A stretch of DNA of 64,000 bases from Lacibacter sp. H375 (GCF_037892425.1 NZ_JBBKTT010000001.1:186001-250000), one strand, 5' to 3'. Positions 9,103 to 19,700 are shown, numbered from the stretch's first letter. Notes: generated by a model from the sequence alone, not told the origin. Made by a program: numbers and translations.

Positions 9103-9882
9103 TTATGCTTCCCTGTTTTTCTGTTTGATGCGGTTCCAGATGCCGTCCATCTCTTCCAAACTCATATGTGTCAACTGTTTTCCTTCACTTATAGCTTCCT
9201 GCTCCATCTGGGTAAACCGCTGTATGAACTTTTGATTTGTGCGTTCCAGCGCATGGTCAGCATCAATCTGCAAAAACCGTGCATAATTCACCAATGAAAA
9301 GAATACATCGCCTAACTCCTCTTCTATTTTATCCTGCTCGGCAGTTTGCACCACTTCTTTTAATTCATTGATCTCTTCTTCTATCTTTTCAAACACTTGT
9401 TCTTTGTTCTCCCATTCAAACCCAACCTGTTTTGCTTTTTCCTGTATGCGGATGGCTTTTACCATGGAGGGTAATCCTTTGGGCACGCCACTCAAAACAG
9501 AAGTCTTTCCTTCTTTCATCTTGAGTTTTTCCCAGTTGCGTTTCACATCTTCCTCATCATCCACTTTCACATCGCCGTAAATATGCGGATGACGTGCAAT
9601 CAACTTTTCACAAACCCCATTGATCATTTCTGGTATAGTGAACTGTCCCTGCTCTGCTCCGATTTTTGAATAGAAGACGATGTGCAACATCAGGTCGCCC
9701 AACTCCTCTTTAATATCTTTCCAGTTCTCGTCCGAGATAGCATCTGTAAGTTCATAGGTTTCTTCAATGGTGAGTTGGCGCAGCGTATGAATTGTTTGCT
9801 TCCTGTCCCATGGGCACTGCTCCCGCAGTTCATCCATGATCTTTACCAAACGCAGAAAACTATCGGCTGTGGCTGTTTGCAT
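9103..9882 (-). CDS. mazG: Nucleoside triphosphate pyrophosphohydrolase MazG
   Basis: The 259-residue product has the double MazG architecture of the E. coli type. The first domain begins LREQCPWDRKQTIHTL with metal-binding EETYEL and EELGDLMLHIVF; the second has EEEINEL and EELGDVFFSLVNYARF. It hydrolyses NTPs or dNTPs to the monophosphate and pyrophosphate, a house-cleaning role. It lies 3 bp after the DUF3667 gene and seven nt before the kinase start, so the three are probably cotranscribed. Confidence 0.93.
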   Translation of the reverse strand: MQTATADSFLRLVKIMDELREQCPWDRKQTIHTLRQLTIEETYELTDAISDENWKDIKEELGDLMLHIVFYSKIGAEQGQFTIPEMINGVCEKLIARHPHIYGDVKVDDEEDVKRNWEKLKMKEGKTSVLSGVPKGLPSMVKAIRIQEKAKQVGFEWENKEQVFEKIEEEINELKEVVQTAEQDKIEEELGDVFFSLVNYARFLQIDADHALERTNQKFIQRFTQMEQEAISEGKQLTHMSLEEMDGIWNRIKQKNREA

Positions 9883-9885
9883 AGT

Positions 9886-11010
9886 TTAAATATTAAACGC
9901 TGAGAAAATTAAAAATCCAGCAAAAAGAAATGTAACAATTATGAAAAAAATGAAGTTAAGAAGAAAGTACTTGATGATGGTTTTGGCTCTGCGTTGCAGG
10001 TAATAGTTACGCATGGCTTTATAGAGATAAATAAACAGGTAGAAGCCCAATGCTATCTGGATCCACAAAAAAATACTCCACCCGCTGATGTCTCGCAGTT
10101 TGTTTGCAGCAAAATAGATCAACATCAACAGGAAACAGAAGATATAATAGTAGATACTAAAGATGGCATGGTTAACAAAATTAAACTGCTTTCGTCGGCG
10201 GATGTATAACAACGAAAGGATAAGAGCAAACAAGGGTAATGAAACAAAAAAAATGGTGGGCAACTTATGCAGAAACACATCGCTGATACGGGCAAATGCA
10301 AGACCGGGAGTTTTGCCATATTTTTCATTGATGTGTGCTGCTTTCCTACTCACCAGAGTTGCAAACCAACCATCCCGTTCATCTGCAGGTAAACTCTTCT
10401 GGATGGAATCATATACTTCAAGCGATTCAAACTTTCCATTAAAGTCAAACAAAGTTGCCGGTTTCTTCTTTTTCACTGTGTCGCCAACTTGTGTTGAATC
10501 TTTCTTTTGTGCTTTTGCCCTGATAAGCGAATCGATCAGTTGCTCATTGAGCTTATCCATCCTGTTGAGATTGCCAACGTTTTGTTCACCAACACTAATT
10601 TCGCCAGACACAAAATTTACATCAAAATTCACATCGCTGTCTTTAAACCGTTGTTCAAGTTTGGCATAACTCAATGCAACTGCACTATCATCTATTTTGA
10701 ACAACGAAAAGAAAATGATAAAGAAAAATGCCGATGTAAATACATACATCCGCACAGGATTCATATAACTCATGCGGCGCCCACGGGCATACTCAGCCGG
10801 TAAAAAGCCGGGCCTGAACAAAAGATAACGTATGGCTTTGCTGAATTTTCCTTCGAAATGGGTGATATCGTTAAAGAAATGAACGATCAAATGCCAGGCT
10901 GTTTCTCTCGGTTCAACATTTTCCTGGCCGCAAACATGGCAATAACGGCCAAAGACCCTTGCATTACAGTTTAAGCAGTTTTTTTCTTTCCTTCCCTCGC
11001 CGTGCGACAT
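9886..11010 (-). CDS. DUF3667 membrane protein with N-terminal zinc ribbon
   Basis: The ATG at 11010 is chosen because it places the zinc-ribbon motif right after the start (NCLNCNARVFGRYCHVCGQ). The product is 374 residues. This ribbon followed by HLIVHFFNDITHFEGKF and RPGFLPAEYARGRRMSYMNP is diagnostic of DUF3667. One helix follows (VFTSAFFFIIFFSLF), then a hydrophilic section of about 150 residues, then four C-terminal helices. The family is common in Bacteroidota and its function is unknown. It is first in the unit with mazG and the large kinase, and starts divergently from the next gene across about 70 bp. Confidence 0.85.
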   Translation of the reverse strand: MSHGEGRKEKNCLNCNARVFGRYCHVCGQENVEPRETAWHLIVHFFNDITHFEGKFSKAIRYLLFRPGFLPAEYARGRRMSYMNPVRMYVFTSAFFFIIFFSLFKIDDSAVALSYAKLEQRFKDSDVNFDVNFVSGEISVGEQNVGNLNRMDKLNEQLIDSLIRAKAQKKDSTQVGDTVKKKKPATLFDFNGKFESLEVYDSIQKSLPADERDGWFATLVSRKAAHINEKYGKTPGLAFARISDVFLHKLPTIFFVSLPLFALILSLLYIRRRKQFNFVNHAIFSIYYYIFCFLLMLIYFAANKLRDISGWSIFLWIQIALGFYLFIYLYKAMRNYYLQRRAKTIIKYFLLNFIFFIIVTFLFAGFLIFSAFNI

Positions 11011-11080
11011 AGCCTTAGTTTTGGCTAAAATAAAAAGATTCACCCATACGTTTCTTATTTCAGGAATATCTTTGCCACAC

Positions 11081-11920
11081 ATGATGCACAAACTAATATC
11101 CGTTTTCGTTTTACTTGCCCTCTTACCTTTTGCCGGCAATAGCCAGTACTACCAGAAAGACATCCTCAGTACACGCCAAACAATGGAGCAGATCAAACAG
11201 TACAAAGCCAACAAAGTTCGTAAGGTGGTGTTGCAGTCTTTTGAAGGAAGTGGCCAACCTGTTGAACAGTTCATCTGCTTCCAGGAAATAAATCCATCGT
11301 TCAACATCATTAAAACATTTAGTCAAACAACGTCTACCATGCAATCGGTATTGGTGACACAGTTCAATGCAAAAGGACAATTGATACGCAGTGCCGATAG
11401 CAGTAACACAACATTGAATGTTTCGAGCTATACCTACGATGCAACAGGACGATTAGCCGTTGTTGAAAATGTATCGCAGGCATACGCTTATAAAACAAAA
11501 GAAACAGTGCGTCACCAATACACGTATGATTCAAGTGGCCTACCCGTTTCAATGTTGCGCATTAAAAACGGAACCGATACTGCGTTTGTACAATTTAAAG
11601 CTGATGAAAAAGGTAATGTGGGTGAAGAGATCATTACAGCAAAAGGAAAAGAAACGCAAACCTGGTATTACTATTATGATGCACAAAACCGTTTAACAGA
11701 TATTGTACGCTTTAATGATCGTGCACGCCGTTTGCTACCTGATTATGTTTATGAATACAACGAGCAATCTTTGCTTTCACAAATGATCTCAGTGCAAAGT
11801 GGCGGCAGTGATTATGTTACCTGGCGCTATCAATACAATCCACAAGGATTGAAAACAAAAGAGAGTTGTTTCAGTAAACAGAAGCAGTTGATGGGATATG
11901 TGACGTATAGGTATGAATAG
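11081..11920 (+). CDS. Secreted YD-repeat-like protein
   Basis: The ATG at 11081 (a second ATG is at 11084) begins a signal peptide (MHKLISVFVLLALLPFAGNSQ). The mature part carries degenerate RHS/YD-type repeats at about 20-40 residue spacing: YTYDATGRLAVVEN, YYDAQNRLTDIV, YEYNEQSLLSQM and YQYNPQGLKTKE. Such repeats form beta-strand shells in large RHS toxins; here there are few and no toxin domain, so the role is unknown. It is transcribed away from the DUF3667 gene. Its TAG stop lies inside a 7-nt periodic tract. Confidence 0.7.
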   Translation: MMHKLISVFVLLALLPFAGNSQYYQKDILSTRQTMEQIKQYKANKVRKVVLQSFEGSGQPVEQFICFQEINPSFNIIKTFSQTTSTMQSVLVTQFNAKGQLIRSADSSNTTLNVSSYTYDATGRLAVVENVSQAYAYKTKETVRHQYTYDSSGLPVSMLRIKNGTDTAFVQFKADEKGNVGEEIITAKGKETQTWYYYYDAQNRLTDIVRFNDRARRLLPDYVYEYNEQSLLSQMISVQSGGSDYVTWRYQYNPQGLKTKESCFSKQKQLMGYVTYRYE

Positions 11921-11953
11921 GCAATAGTCAATTGTGAATGGGCAATGGTGAAC
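11916..11953. repeat. Heptad-periodic intergenic tract
   Basis: AA recurs at 11916, 11923, 11930, 11937, 11944 and 11951, exactly 7 nt apart, usually as AAT. The first units overlap the stop codon of the upstream gene. Confidence 0.75.
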
Positions 11954-12000
11954 TTAATGCCATTCTAAAAACTAAAACAAAATCTGAAATGGATGTAAAT

Positions 12001-12031
12001 AAAAAAAGCGACGTTAAACGTCGCTTTTTTT
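12001..12031. terminator. Bidirectional rho-independent terminator
   Basis: An A-run, a stem of AGCGACGT with ACGTCGCT, loop TAA, and a T-run form a near-perfect hairpin that works in both directions. It can end the YD-repeat gene (+) and the tRNA-Leu (-), whose 3' end is one nt away. Confidence 0.9.
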
Positions 12032-12032
12032 G

Positions 12033-12118
12033 TGCCCCGGAACGGAGTTGAACCGTTACGACCGTTGCGGGTCACAGGATTTTAAGTCCTGCGTGTCTAC
12101 CAATTCCACCACCGGGGC
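12033..12118 (-). tRNA. tRNA-Leu (UAA)
   Basis: The 86-nt cloverleaf has acceptor arm GCCCCGG paired with CCGGGGC, discriminator A, a D-arm with GGTAGACA, an anticodon stem CAGGA/TCCTG with loop CTTAAAA (anticodon UAA), a long class II variable arm, and a T-loop GTTCAACTC. CCA is not encoded. Confidence 0.95.
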
Positions 12119-12130
12119 TCCAATAGGGTG

Positions 12131-12156
12131 AAAAAAAATCCCGCATGAGAGCGGGA
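12131..12156 (-). terminator. Rho-independent terminator of tRNA-Gly
   Basis: On the minus strand, TCCCGC and GCGGGA form a 6-bp stem with a 6-nt loop, followed by eight U. It lies 6 nt beyond the 3' end of tRNA-Gly, separating it from tRNA-Leu. Confidence 0.85.
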
Positions 12157-12161
12157 CTGTG

Positions 12162-12234
<73 letters not shown>

Positions 12235-12378
12235 TTGTAAAAGAACGATTGGGGTGCAAATGTAAGGGACGTTCAATTAATTGACAAAAAAGAGAGCAAA
12301 AATTTTCTGCATTCGCCTGAAGAAAAGCGATCTCACGACCCGATCACAACTGAAATCCAATGCTAAAACCAATCTTTG

Positions 12379-13905
12379 TCAATTTTTACTCTTATCCCGT
12401 TGTTTCCAGTATGCATTAAAAACCGCCTGCATATCTATGATCAGAACTTTTGCAGCAGTATCGGTTACTGAAAATGCAGGCGACTGAGTTGCTGAAGAAA
12501 CATCTAACAACACTTGTTTGGCTTCCTCCCTGCTTTTTGTTTTCTCGAACACAAGTTGTTTCAGCAATGGTTCAGGAGTCCAGTCTTTTTCAGTTGATGG
12601 ATAGCCAAACTCGTCGGTATAATAATTCACCCCGAATGCCGACTTAAATAAATTCATGGGTGGTCGAACAAAAAATATCGCCTCTGTTCTTTCCTCATAA
12701 TTATTCATGAAGTAAGAACGCAAAGCTGCATACTCATTTTCCAACGGTTTCGAAAAATTGATGTGGTAATTATAAAACGCAACTGCGCAAAAAATAAGAC
12801 CGGCTAATGCTGCCACAATATTTCTCAATCTGTTAGTTCTCAAAAATGAAATAACAAAATCGCAAACCATTACAAATACAAGAAAGTTGAGTGCAAACAT
12901 TGTTCTGTATGAAGCGAAGTTTTCAATCGAAATCATCAACGGCAGATAAGTAAGGATGAGCAATGCAAAACAAATAAGTATATGCCCGATAATCTTCCCA
13001 ACATTCTTTTTCCCGATCCGTATAAACAAACTGATCATCCAAAACAGAATAACCAATGGATAAAAAATCTGCGACAAAATACTTCTTGCATTGTACAGAA
13101 AATTAAAACTAAATGCCTGTGCCAGTGGGTAAGAAAAAAAGAAACTGAGCTTTCCCAAAGGATCAATATTTATGGTGGCTCTTGTACTTGGCTGAACATT
13201 GTACACTTTCAATGAATACCTGAAAAGGAAGTAATACACAACATAACATGCAATATAGAAGCCTACGCCGATAATGATAGTTCTGTCAATTTTTGCAGAT
13301 TTATTTTTTATGAAATACAGGAAGAAGGGCAACAGGAAAAAACCAAATGCCGTTTGGTAAGTAAACAATGAGCACATGGCGAAGAACAGACTTACAGCCA
13401 ATGTGAGAGTAGAAACTTTTAAATAAGTCTCTTTACTGTTTACTTTTCTAAACAGGAGATACCCCGATAAAAATGCTGCAAGTGTGGCTAAAAATATTTC
13501 GGCGCAGGATGCCCATCCAACATAGATAGCAGCAGATAAACTACACGGAATAAATACAACAGACAGTGCCCATACTTTGCCATCGATTTTCAGATCATCA
13601 AACAGTTTTTTTGATAACACTCCATACAACACCATAAACACGACCATGGAGGAAAATGAAAATATCCGCAACCATTTTATATCGCTTACCGAATCCATAT
13701 TGCCAAAGGCGCCATCAATTAACCATCCGGTAATGAGTCGGCCCTGGTTCAGAAACATGATAAAGTTCGATCCATCATTATTGAACCAGAGCTGATGGGC
13801 TTCATCAGTAAATGCATAATCGGCAAAGAATACCGGATAATAGATCAGGAAGCAGGCGAGGATGGCAATGCCAATTATTGTAAACAGGTGTTTTGAAGTC
13901 TGCAT
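12379..13905 (-). CDS. Polytopic membrane protein, possible GT-C glycosyltransferase
   Basis: The 508-residue product has about 10-11 predicted helices. After the first helix (FTIIGIAILACFLIYYPVFF) comes a loop DYAFTDEAHQLWFNN with adjacent acidic residues, the position where GT-C enzymes carry their metal or catalytic Asp. A further loop contains QGRLITGWLID, similar to membrane glucosyltransferases of the GtrII type. The C-terminal 90 residues are soluble. This resemblance is my reading rather than a firm family assignment. It stands alone on the minus strand; the next gene on that strand has its own terminator. Confidence 0.55.
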   Translation of the reverse strand: MQTSKHLFTIIGIAILACFLIYYPVFFADYAFTDEAHQLWFNNDGSNFIMFLNQGRLITGWLIDGAFGNMDSVSDIKWLRIFSFSSMVVFMVLYGVLSKKLFDDLKIDGKVWALSVVFIPCSLSAAIYVGWASCAEIFLATLAAFLSGYLLFRKVNSKETYLKVSTLTLAVSLFFAMCSLFTYQTAFGFFLLPFFLYFIKNKSAKIDRTIIIGVGFYIACYVVYYFLFRYSLKVYNVQPSTRATINIDPLGKLSFFFSYPLAQAFSFNFLYNARSILSQIFYPLVILFWMISLFIRIGKKNVGKIIGHILICFALLILTYLPLMISIENFASYRTMFALNFLVFVMVCDFVISFLRTNRLRNIVAALAGLIFCAVAFYNYHINFSKPLENEYAALRSYFMNNYEERTEAIFFVRPPMNLFKSAFGVNYYTDEFGYPSTEKDWTPEPLLKQLVFEKTKSREEAKQVLLDVSSATQSPAFSVTDTAAKVLIIDMQAVFNAYWKQRDKSKN

Positions 13906-13938
13906 GCAATTAAATCAGGGTTTCAGGTTATTATCTCG

Positions 13939-13970
13939 AAAAAAAAAGCCCTCTTTTCTGCAAAGAGGGC
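13939..13970 (-). terminator. Rho-independent terminator
   Basis: On the minus strand GCCCTCTTT and AAAGAGGGC-type arms (with a short loop) are followed by nine U. It lies 22 nt downstream of the small membrane protein gene. Confidence 0.88.
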
Positions 13971-13991
13971 CGGGTATTATTATAAGAAGAC

Positions 13992-14195
13992 TTATTTATA
14001 CTTTGGATTATAAAGTGTGCTTTCAGGTATTTGCACTTCTGGCTTTCCTTTGTAACGGTAGCTGTACAATTTGTAACATCCCCCCAGCAAAAACGCTGCA
14101 ATACAAAACACCTGAACATAAAACAGGAAGCGGGATGAGGTTACCCAATTGCTGGTGATATCTTTTTGCTTTTCGTCGATGATCTCTTGAGCCAT
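13992..14195 (-). CDS. Small single-helix membrane protein, 67 aa
   Basis: The product has a charged N-terminus (MAQEIIDEKQKDITSNW), one hydrophobic helix with a central Cys (FLFYVQVFCIAAFLLGG), and a short polar tail with Pro and Tyr. I do not recognise the family. The gene has a clear ATG, and a strong terminator follows within 25 nt, which supports it being expressed. It is 51 bp downstream of the glycosyltransferase gene on the same strand and could be its cotranscribed partner. Confidence 0.7.
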   Translation of the reverse strand: MAQEIIDEKQKDITSNWVTSSRFLFYVQVFCIAAFLLGGCYKLYSYRYKGKPEVQIPESTLYNPKYK

Positions 14196-14246
14196 ATTAG
14201 TCGGTTTTTACAGTTGCAAATGTAAGGGATGATGTGTTACAACCCT

Positions 14247-15287
14247 TCAGGCAGGCTTTACAATTTCAGAAAAAATCTTCTTTTTCCGGATGAAATACTG
14301 CCACACAACCGATCCTTGATATACGGTTTTTAAACGGGGATATGCGTTTGAAGAGGGCTGTTTTGGCCCGAATACCCATCCAACAAAGGCAAAATGTGCT
14401 TTTAACACCGCCAGCCAATAGCCGGATTTACCGCTTAGTAATTCTTTCCAGGCAGATACTGCATCTAACCCAACCCGCAACGGAACCTTCCACCATAATT
14501 CAGACCACGGCAGATTTTTGCAGATCATCACGAGGTTGTTACGGAAGTTGAGGAATACTTTTTGGCTGCTGCCGGTTGGTAAGGTGCCACCGCCGACATG
14601 ATACACGACTGATTGTGGACATACATATACTTTATTTCCACCCCGCTGTAATCGCCAGCACAGATCGATCTCTTCCTGGTGGGCAAAAAAGAATTCATCA
14701 AATCCCTTCATCTCCTGAAAACATTGTGACCTGATAAACAGTGCAGCACCACTTGCCCAAAAAACAGGTACTGCATTGTTGTATTGTCCGTTATCTTTCT
14801 CCAGCACATCAAACACACGGCCACGTGAAAAAGGATAACCCAATGTGTCGATCCACCCTCCACTTGCACCCGCATATTCAAATGTATTTTTCTGATGAAA
14901 AGAAAGAATTTTTGGCTGACAGGCTGCAATGCTTTTATCTGCTTCCATCAACTCAATTACAGGTTCTATCCAGTTTGTTGTTACTTCCACGTCACTGTTC
15001 AGTAACACATAATAATCAGCCTTTACCTGTTGCAGAAAAAAATTATAACCTTTTGCAAATCCATAATTCTCTTTACTGGTTAATATCTCAACTGAAGGAA
15101 ATGTTTGTTGTAAGAACTGCACCGAATCATCTGTTGATGCATTATCAGCAACGATCACCTGCAGATTGGTATACGTTGATGCCAATACAGAAGGCAGAAA
15201 CTGTTGCAGGAAATTTCTTCCATTCCAGTTAAGAATAACAACAGCAACAGGCGGGAGGGTTTGCAAGTGTGGTAAATATTTTTTCAA
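14247..15287 (-). CDS. Family 2 glycosyltransferase
   Basis: The 346-residue product has a GT-A fold: VAVVILNWNGRNFL at the N-terminus, VIVADNASTDDSV for nucleotide binding, YYVLLNSDVEVTTNW containing the DxD-like site, and FFFAHQEEIDLCWRLQRGG as the acceptor/catalytic region. This pattern matches rhamnosyltransferase-like (WbbL) enzymes acting on polysaccharide or lipid-linked acceptors at the cytoplasmic membrane face. Donor and acceptor are not predictable. It starts divergently from the histidine kinase, 39 bp away. Confidence 0.9.
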   Translation of the reverse strand: MKKYLPHLQTLPPVAVVILNWNGRNFLQQFLPSVLASTYTNLQVIVADNASTDDSVQFLQQTFPSVEILTSKENYGFAKGYNFFLQQVKADYYVLLNSDVEVTTNWIEPVIELMEADKSIAACQPKILSFHQKNTFEYAGASGGWIDTLGYPFSRGRVFDVLEKDNGQYNNAVPVFWASGAALFIRSQCFQEMKGFDEFFFAHQEEIDLCWRLQRGGNKVYVCPQSVVYHVGGGTLPTGSSQKVFLNFRNNLVMICKNLPWSELWWKVPLRVGLDAVSAWKELLSGKSGYWLAVLKAHFAFVGWVFGPKQPSSNAYPRLKTVYQGSVVWQYFIRKKKIFSEIVKPA

Positions 15288-15326
15288 AAATAGCGGTTGA
15301 GAGTGAAACCTTGTCTAAATTAGGGC

Positions 15327-16475
15327 ATGCTTGGTCAATATTTTAACTGGCGAACATTACTGGCAATGATTGCCATTGGCATTGTAACCGGTACCATTTT
15401 TTATTCGAACTATCTCGCCGATAAAATTGCTGTTGATGAACGTTTGAAAGTGGAACAATGGGTTGAGGCCGGTAAATTCCTGATCATGGCACCAATTGAT
15501 GCTGACACGAAACTCCCTTCGCTCATTCGAAATGAACAGAAATCGATTCCTATTATTGAAACAGATGAAAAGGATAGTATTGTTAGTTATATCAATATCG
15601 ACAGTGCAAAAATTGCAAACAATCCCGGTTATCTCGCTTCCAGGTTAAAAGAATTTAAAGGTCAGAATCAACCTATCATTCTTGAAATAAGTAAAGACCC
15701 TTTACTCATCAATAAATATTATTATGGTCATTCTGCATTGCTGCAACAGGTACGTTACTACCCAATGGTTCAGTTGTTTATTGTGGCGCTCTTTATCATC
15801 ATTACCATTTTCTCGTTGCAGGCAAGAAATAAATCGACCCAAAACCAGGTATGGGCTGGTATGGCTAAAGAAACGGCACATCAGTTGGGAACACCCGTTT
15901 CATCGTTACAAGGTTGGGTGGAAATGTTGAAAGAAGAAAACGCACAATCGCAAATTGCAACAGAGATCGAAAAAGATGTGCAGCGCCTGCGATTGGTGAG
16001 CGATCGCTTTGGCAAGATCGGCAGCATACCACAATTAGAACCGAATAATGTGGTAAGGCAGGTAGAAGAAATGGTGGAATATATCCGCAAACGGGCAACC
16101 GGAAAAGTACACCTGGAAGTGAAGAAGAATAGAGCGGATATGATCGTAGCAATTTCTCCCCCGCTCTTCGATTGGGTAATTGAAAACCTGCTCAAAAATG
16201 CACTTGATGCCATGGATGGAAAGGGAAATATTACAGTTGATATGCATGAGGAGGAACGAACCATCATCATTGATATCACAGATACAGGCAAAGGCATTGC
16301 ATCGCAAAACATCAACCGAGTTTTTAAACCGGGCTTTACCACCAAGAAACGTGGCTGGGGCTTGGGCTTGTCGCTGAGTAAACGTATAATAGAACAATAT
16401 CATAAAGGACAACTGTACGTAAAACACTCTGAGCCTGGAAAAGGCACTACATTCAGGATTGTGTTGAAAAAGTAG
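15327..16475 (+). CDS. Membrane sensor histidine kinase
   Basis: The 382-residue product has an N-terminal helix (LLAMIAIGIVTGTIFYSNYL), a periplasmic stretch to about residue 145, and a second helix (PMVQLFIVALFIIITIFSL). The H box AKETAHQLGTPVSSL has H185, followed by N box ENLLKNALDAM, G1 DTGKGI and G2 GWGLGLSLSKRI. No response regulator is next to it. The HQLGTP form of the H box recurs in Bacteroidota kinases. The TAG stop is followed after five bases by a 7-nt periodic tract. Confidence 0.9.
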   Translation: MLGQYFNWRTLLAMIAIGIVTGTIFYSNYLADKIAVDERLKVEQWVEAGKFLIMAPIDADTKLPSLIRNEQKSIPIIETDEKDSIVSYINIDSAKIANNPGYLASRLKEFKGQNQPIILEISKDPLLINKYYYGHSALLQQVRYYPMVQLFIVALFIIITIFSLQARNKSTQNQVWAGMAKETAHQLGTPVSSLQGWVEMLKEENAQSQIATEIEKDVQRLRLVSDRFGKIGSIPQLEPNNVVRQVEEMVEYIRKRATGKVHLEVKKNRADMIVAISPPLFDWVIENLLKNALDAMDGKGNITVDMHEEERTIIIDITDTGKGIASQNINRVFKPGFTTKKRGWGLGLSLSKRIIEQYHKGQLYVKHSEPGKGTTFRIVLKK

Positions 16476-16480
16476 GCGGA

Positions 16481-16515
16481 AGTCAATAGTCTCAAGTGTT
16501 CAGTAGTTAGTAACA
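16481..16515. repeat. Heptad-periodic intergenic tract
   Basis: AGT recurs at 16481, 16488, 16495, 16502 and 16509, exactly 7 nt apart, with variable intervening bases. It begins five bases after the stop of the histidine kinase. Confidence 0.8.
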
Positions 16516-16584
16516 CTTTACAACCAGCAGCCCTGCAAATAAATTTGATTGAATGGGTGCAGCATTTTACATTTGCACCCCGAT

Positions 16585-16668
16585 GCCCGGGTGTTGAAAT
16601 TGGTAGACAAGCCACTTTGAGGTGGTGGTGTTCGAAAGGACGTGCTGGTTCGAATCCAGTCCCGGGCA
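16585..16668 (+). tRNA. tRNA-Leu (GAG)
   Basis: The 84-nt class II cloverleaf has acceptor arm GCCCGGG with CCCGGGC, discriminator A, a D-arm with GGTAGACA, anticodon stem CCACT/GGTGG with loop TTGAGGT (anticodon GAG), a long variable arm with a TTCGAAAGGA loop, and T-loop GTTCGAATC. CCA is not encoded. Confidence 0.93.
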
Positions 16669-16675
16669 CGATTAC

Positions 16676-16703
16676 AAAAAGCGATTCAATAGAATCGCTT
16701 TTT
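16676..16703. terminator. Bidirectional rho-independent terminator
   Basis: A 12-bp stem (AAAAAGCGATTC with its complement) and a 4-nt loop are flanked by A and T runs. It can end tRNA-Leu on the plus strand and the long fructan operon on the minus strand, whose last gene stops 20 nt away. Confidence 0.9.
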
Positions 16704-16723
16704 GTTATTTCAAAGTGCATCTT

Positions 16724-19700
16724 TCAATTTTTCTTAAAAACCTTTAAATCTCCGTTGTATTGCGATGCAATTAACAAACTCAAACCTGACGCAGTTTTTA
16801 ATTGCCGCAACTTAGCTCCGGCCATCGGAATATATAAACCACTTTCGTTCAATGAAAGGGAACGGTAGCCACCGGTTAAAAGTCCTTGCAAAAACAAACC
16901 ATTGAAGGCATCTAACCGGCCATGTACTACTTCAAAACTAAAATCATTTCCGGTTAATACAATATCCTTGATGCCGTCTTTATCAAAATCATCAATACAT
17001 ATATCTTTTACAGCAGAGAGCTGAGCCTGCCACGGAAGTTCTTCAAAACGGAAGACACCATTTCCATTGTTGCGTATAACAACAGTTTTAAAATAGGAAG
17101 CGGTATGTTGTTCAACGCCTTTCCATTGCTCGGCTAAGAATATATCTTTCAAAGCTGCATCAGCAAAGCTACTGTAGGATAGATACCTTTTCTTAAGTGC
17201 CGGTATTTGATCCATCACATCGTCTCTTCCATTTGCAATAAACTCCTGTAATATTCCTTTTTTGTTTTTTAAGTATTTCGTTGTTACAAATTCGAAGCGG
17301 CCATTCTTATCAAAATCATTATAGTAATTATTGACAGGACTATTTTCGTTGAACGTAAAAAAAGAGTTGAGCCCGGTATTACCTGCAACAAAATCCACAT
17401 CACCATCTTTATCAAGATCTGCAGCTTTAATACAATTCCACCAGCCTGATTGATTATTTAGACCTGTACTTTTTGTAACATCGACGAACTTGCCGCCTTT
17501 ATTTGCAAAGAAAGTAATTGGCATCCATTCACCAACAACTACAAGATCAACCTCCCCGTCTTTATTGAAATCATTCCATACAGCATCACAAACCAATCCT
17601 ACTTTTTGCAATACCGGCGCAACCGATGCGGTAATATCTGTATACTTTACCCTCCCTTGCCTGGTATCATTGCGAAGTATGATCGATGAAACTGCTTTCG
17701 GATAATTGCCGGGCTCTACTCTTCCTCCAAGGAAAAGATCGATATCACCATCCTTATCAAAATCTGCAGCACGTACACAAGATTTGCTTATTGGAACAGA
17801 TGGTAACGAATCAATTGATGCAAGGAACTTCCCCTGTCCGTTATTCAAGAACAATGCGTCAGTGTAATAAGAAGATCCTGACGGTTGCTCATAGCCGCCT
17901 CTGCATACATATAGATCAAGATCAGCATCATTGTCTGCATCAAACAAAAGAAGATCAGCATCTGTTGATGTGTGTTCAATCAACAATGAATCGGTTTTGA
18001 ATTGCCCGCTTTCTTGTTGAAAGAATAAACGAATGTTATTATTCCCACTTACAACAAAATCTTCTAGTTCATCTCCGTTTATATCACCGGTTGCAATTAC
18101 CGGACCGATCTCCGATAATTTATGAGGCAATAATTTTTGAATATTGTAATCATTAAAATCTTTAGGTTGATGTTGATAGTTGACTTGTAACTGATTGCTT
18201 ACTTCTGTAAACATAGCAGACTCATCTGGCCTTTTCCAGTTAAATACTTCTCTGTTTTGTGACTTATCAATCACAAGAGTTTTATTAGCAACAACGTTAT
18301 ACTGAACTTGCTTCGTATTATCTGGCCATATTACTTCGACTGAATCAACATGATTAATACTGTCTAAGCCAAACCATGCCATAAGTTCATTTGAAGATAA
18401 ATAGCCACGTACAGGATTTACTTCATACACCTGCTTATTTATTCCATAGTAAATTGTAACCCATGCTCCATATGCGTTTCTATTTGGAGCAGGTGATTTT
18501 AATTTAACAGCCAGGAAATGTTTTAATTTATTTTCCGAATTATTTAGCTTGTTTTCATAAAGAAAAGCTTTGTCATTTATATTATTAATTACCACATCAA
18601 GATCTCCATCAATGTCAAGATCAGCTGTTGCAGCTCCATTTGAAAATGAAGGCTCATTAAATCCCCATTTCAATCCAACGTTTTCGAACCGGATGTTACC
18701 TGTATTTCGATAAGCGTAATTTTCGATTTTAACTTGCGGTATCATCGCTAATAGTTTTTTACGGTCGTTCAATGCAAAAGTACTGTTGCGATATACCATG
18801 AAGTCATGATCGGTTACATCTCGAGGAAAGCCATTTGTGATAATAATATCACGTAAACCATCATTATCAAAATCGGCTACAAGTGGTGCCCAGCTCCAAT
18901 CGGTCTCAGCGATGCCACTGTAAAAACCAGTTTCAGCAAAAACGGGACGCTTTGTACTATCTCCCCCATCATTTACCAAACCCATATTTACATGCAACAT
19001 GTTACGTACATATTGATATTGAAATCCGTAATAAGTATTATTGATATACGACTGATAATTACCTGAATTCAACATCATTTTTTTTCGGTAATTATCCTCG
19101 GGATTCATATCAAGTTCAATCACATCGCTCAGCCCATCATTGTTAATATCCACAACGTCAGCTCCCATGGCATTGTAAGCCGTATGTTTAAAATATTCGC
19201 TTGAATGATTTGTAAATGTTCCGTTTCGATTATTTATATAAAGTATATTTTCTGATAAATAATCATTTGCGACAAATACATCCTTCCATCCATCAAGATT
19301 CAGATCACAAATAGTTACAGAATGCCCATACCCCTCCTGCAACACGCCTGCCTTCCTTGACACATCAACAAAAACCGGATGGTGCTTTGCTGAATCCCAA
19401 TCATTCCGATAAAGCTTGTCTGTATTTGGATGTTCTCCGTTTTTCAAGATTGGTCGATATGCATTTCCATTGTCCCTCTTTGCAAACATGTTCACTGTCA
19501 TGTACACATCCAGATCGCCATCATTATCATAATCAAAAAATGCTGATTGCGTTGTGTAGCTGTTATCTGCTAATCCATATTCTCTTGCCAAGTTTTTAAA
19601 AACCGGTAGACCTTTGTTACTATTTCCCTGATTCACATAAAGGATGTTTTCTCTCTTTAATGAATCACTTAGCATGGTACAAGAAATATAAATATCCTGT

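Noticed and set aside
16400-16720. Open frames on both strands across tRNA-Leu (GAG)
   Set aside because: They read through the tRNA and terminator and have no protein features.
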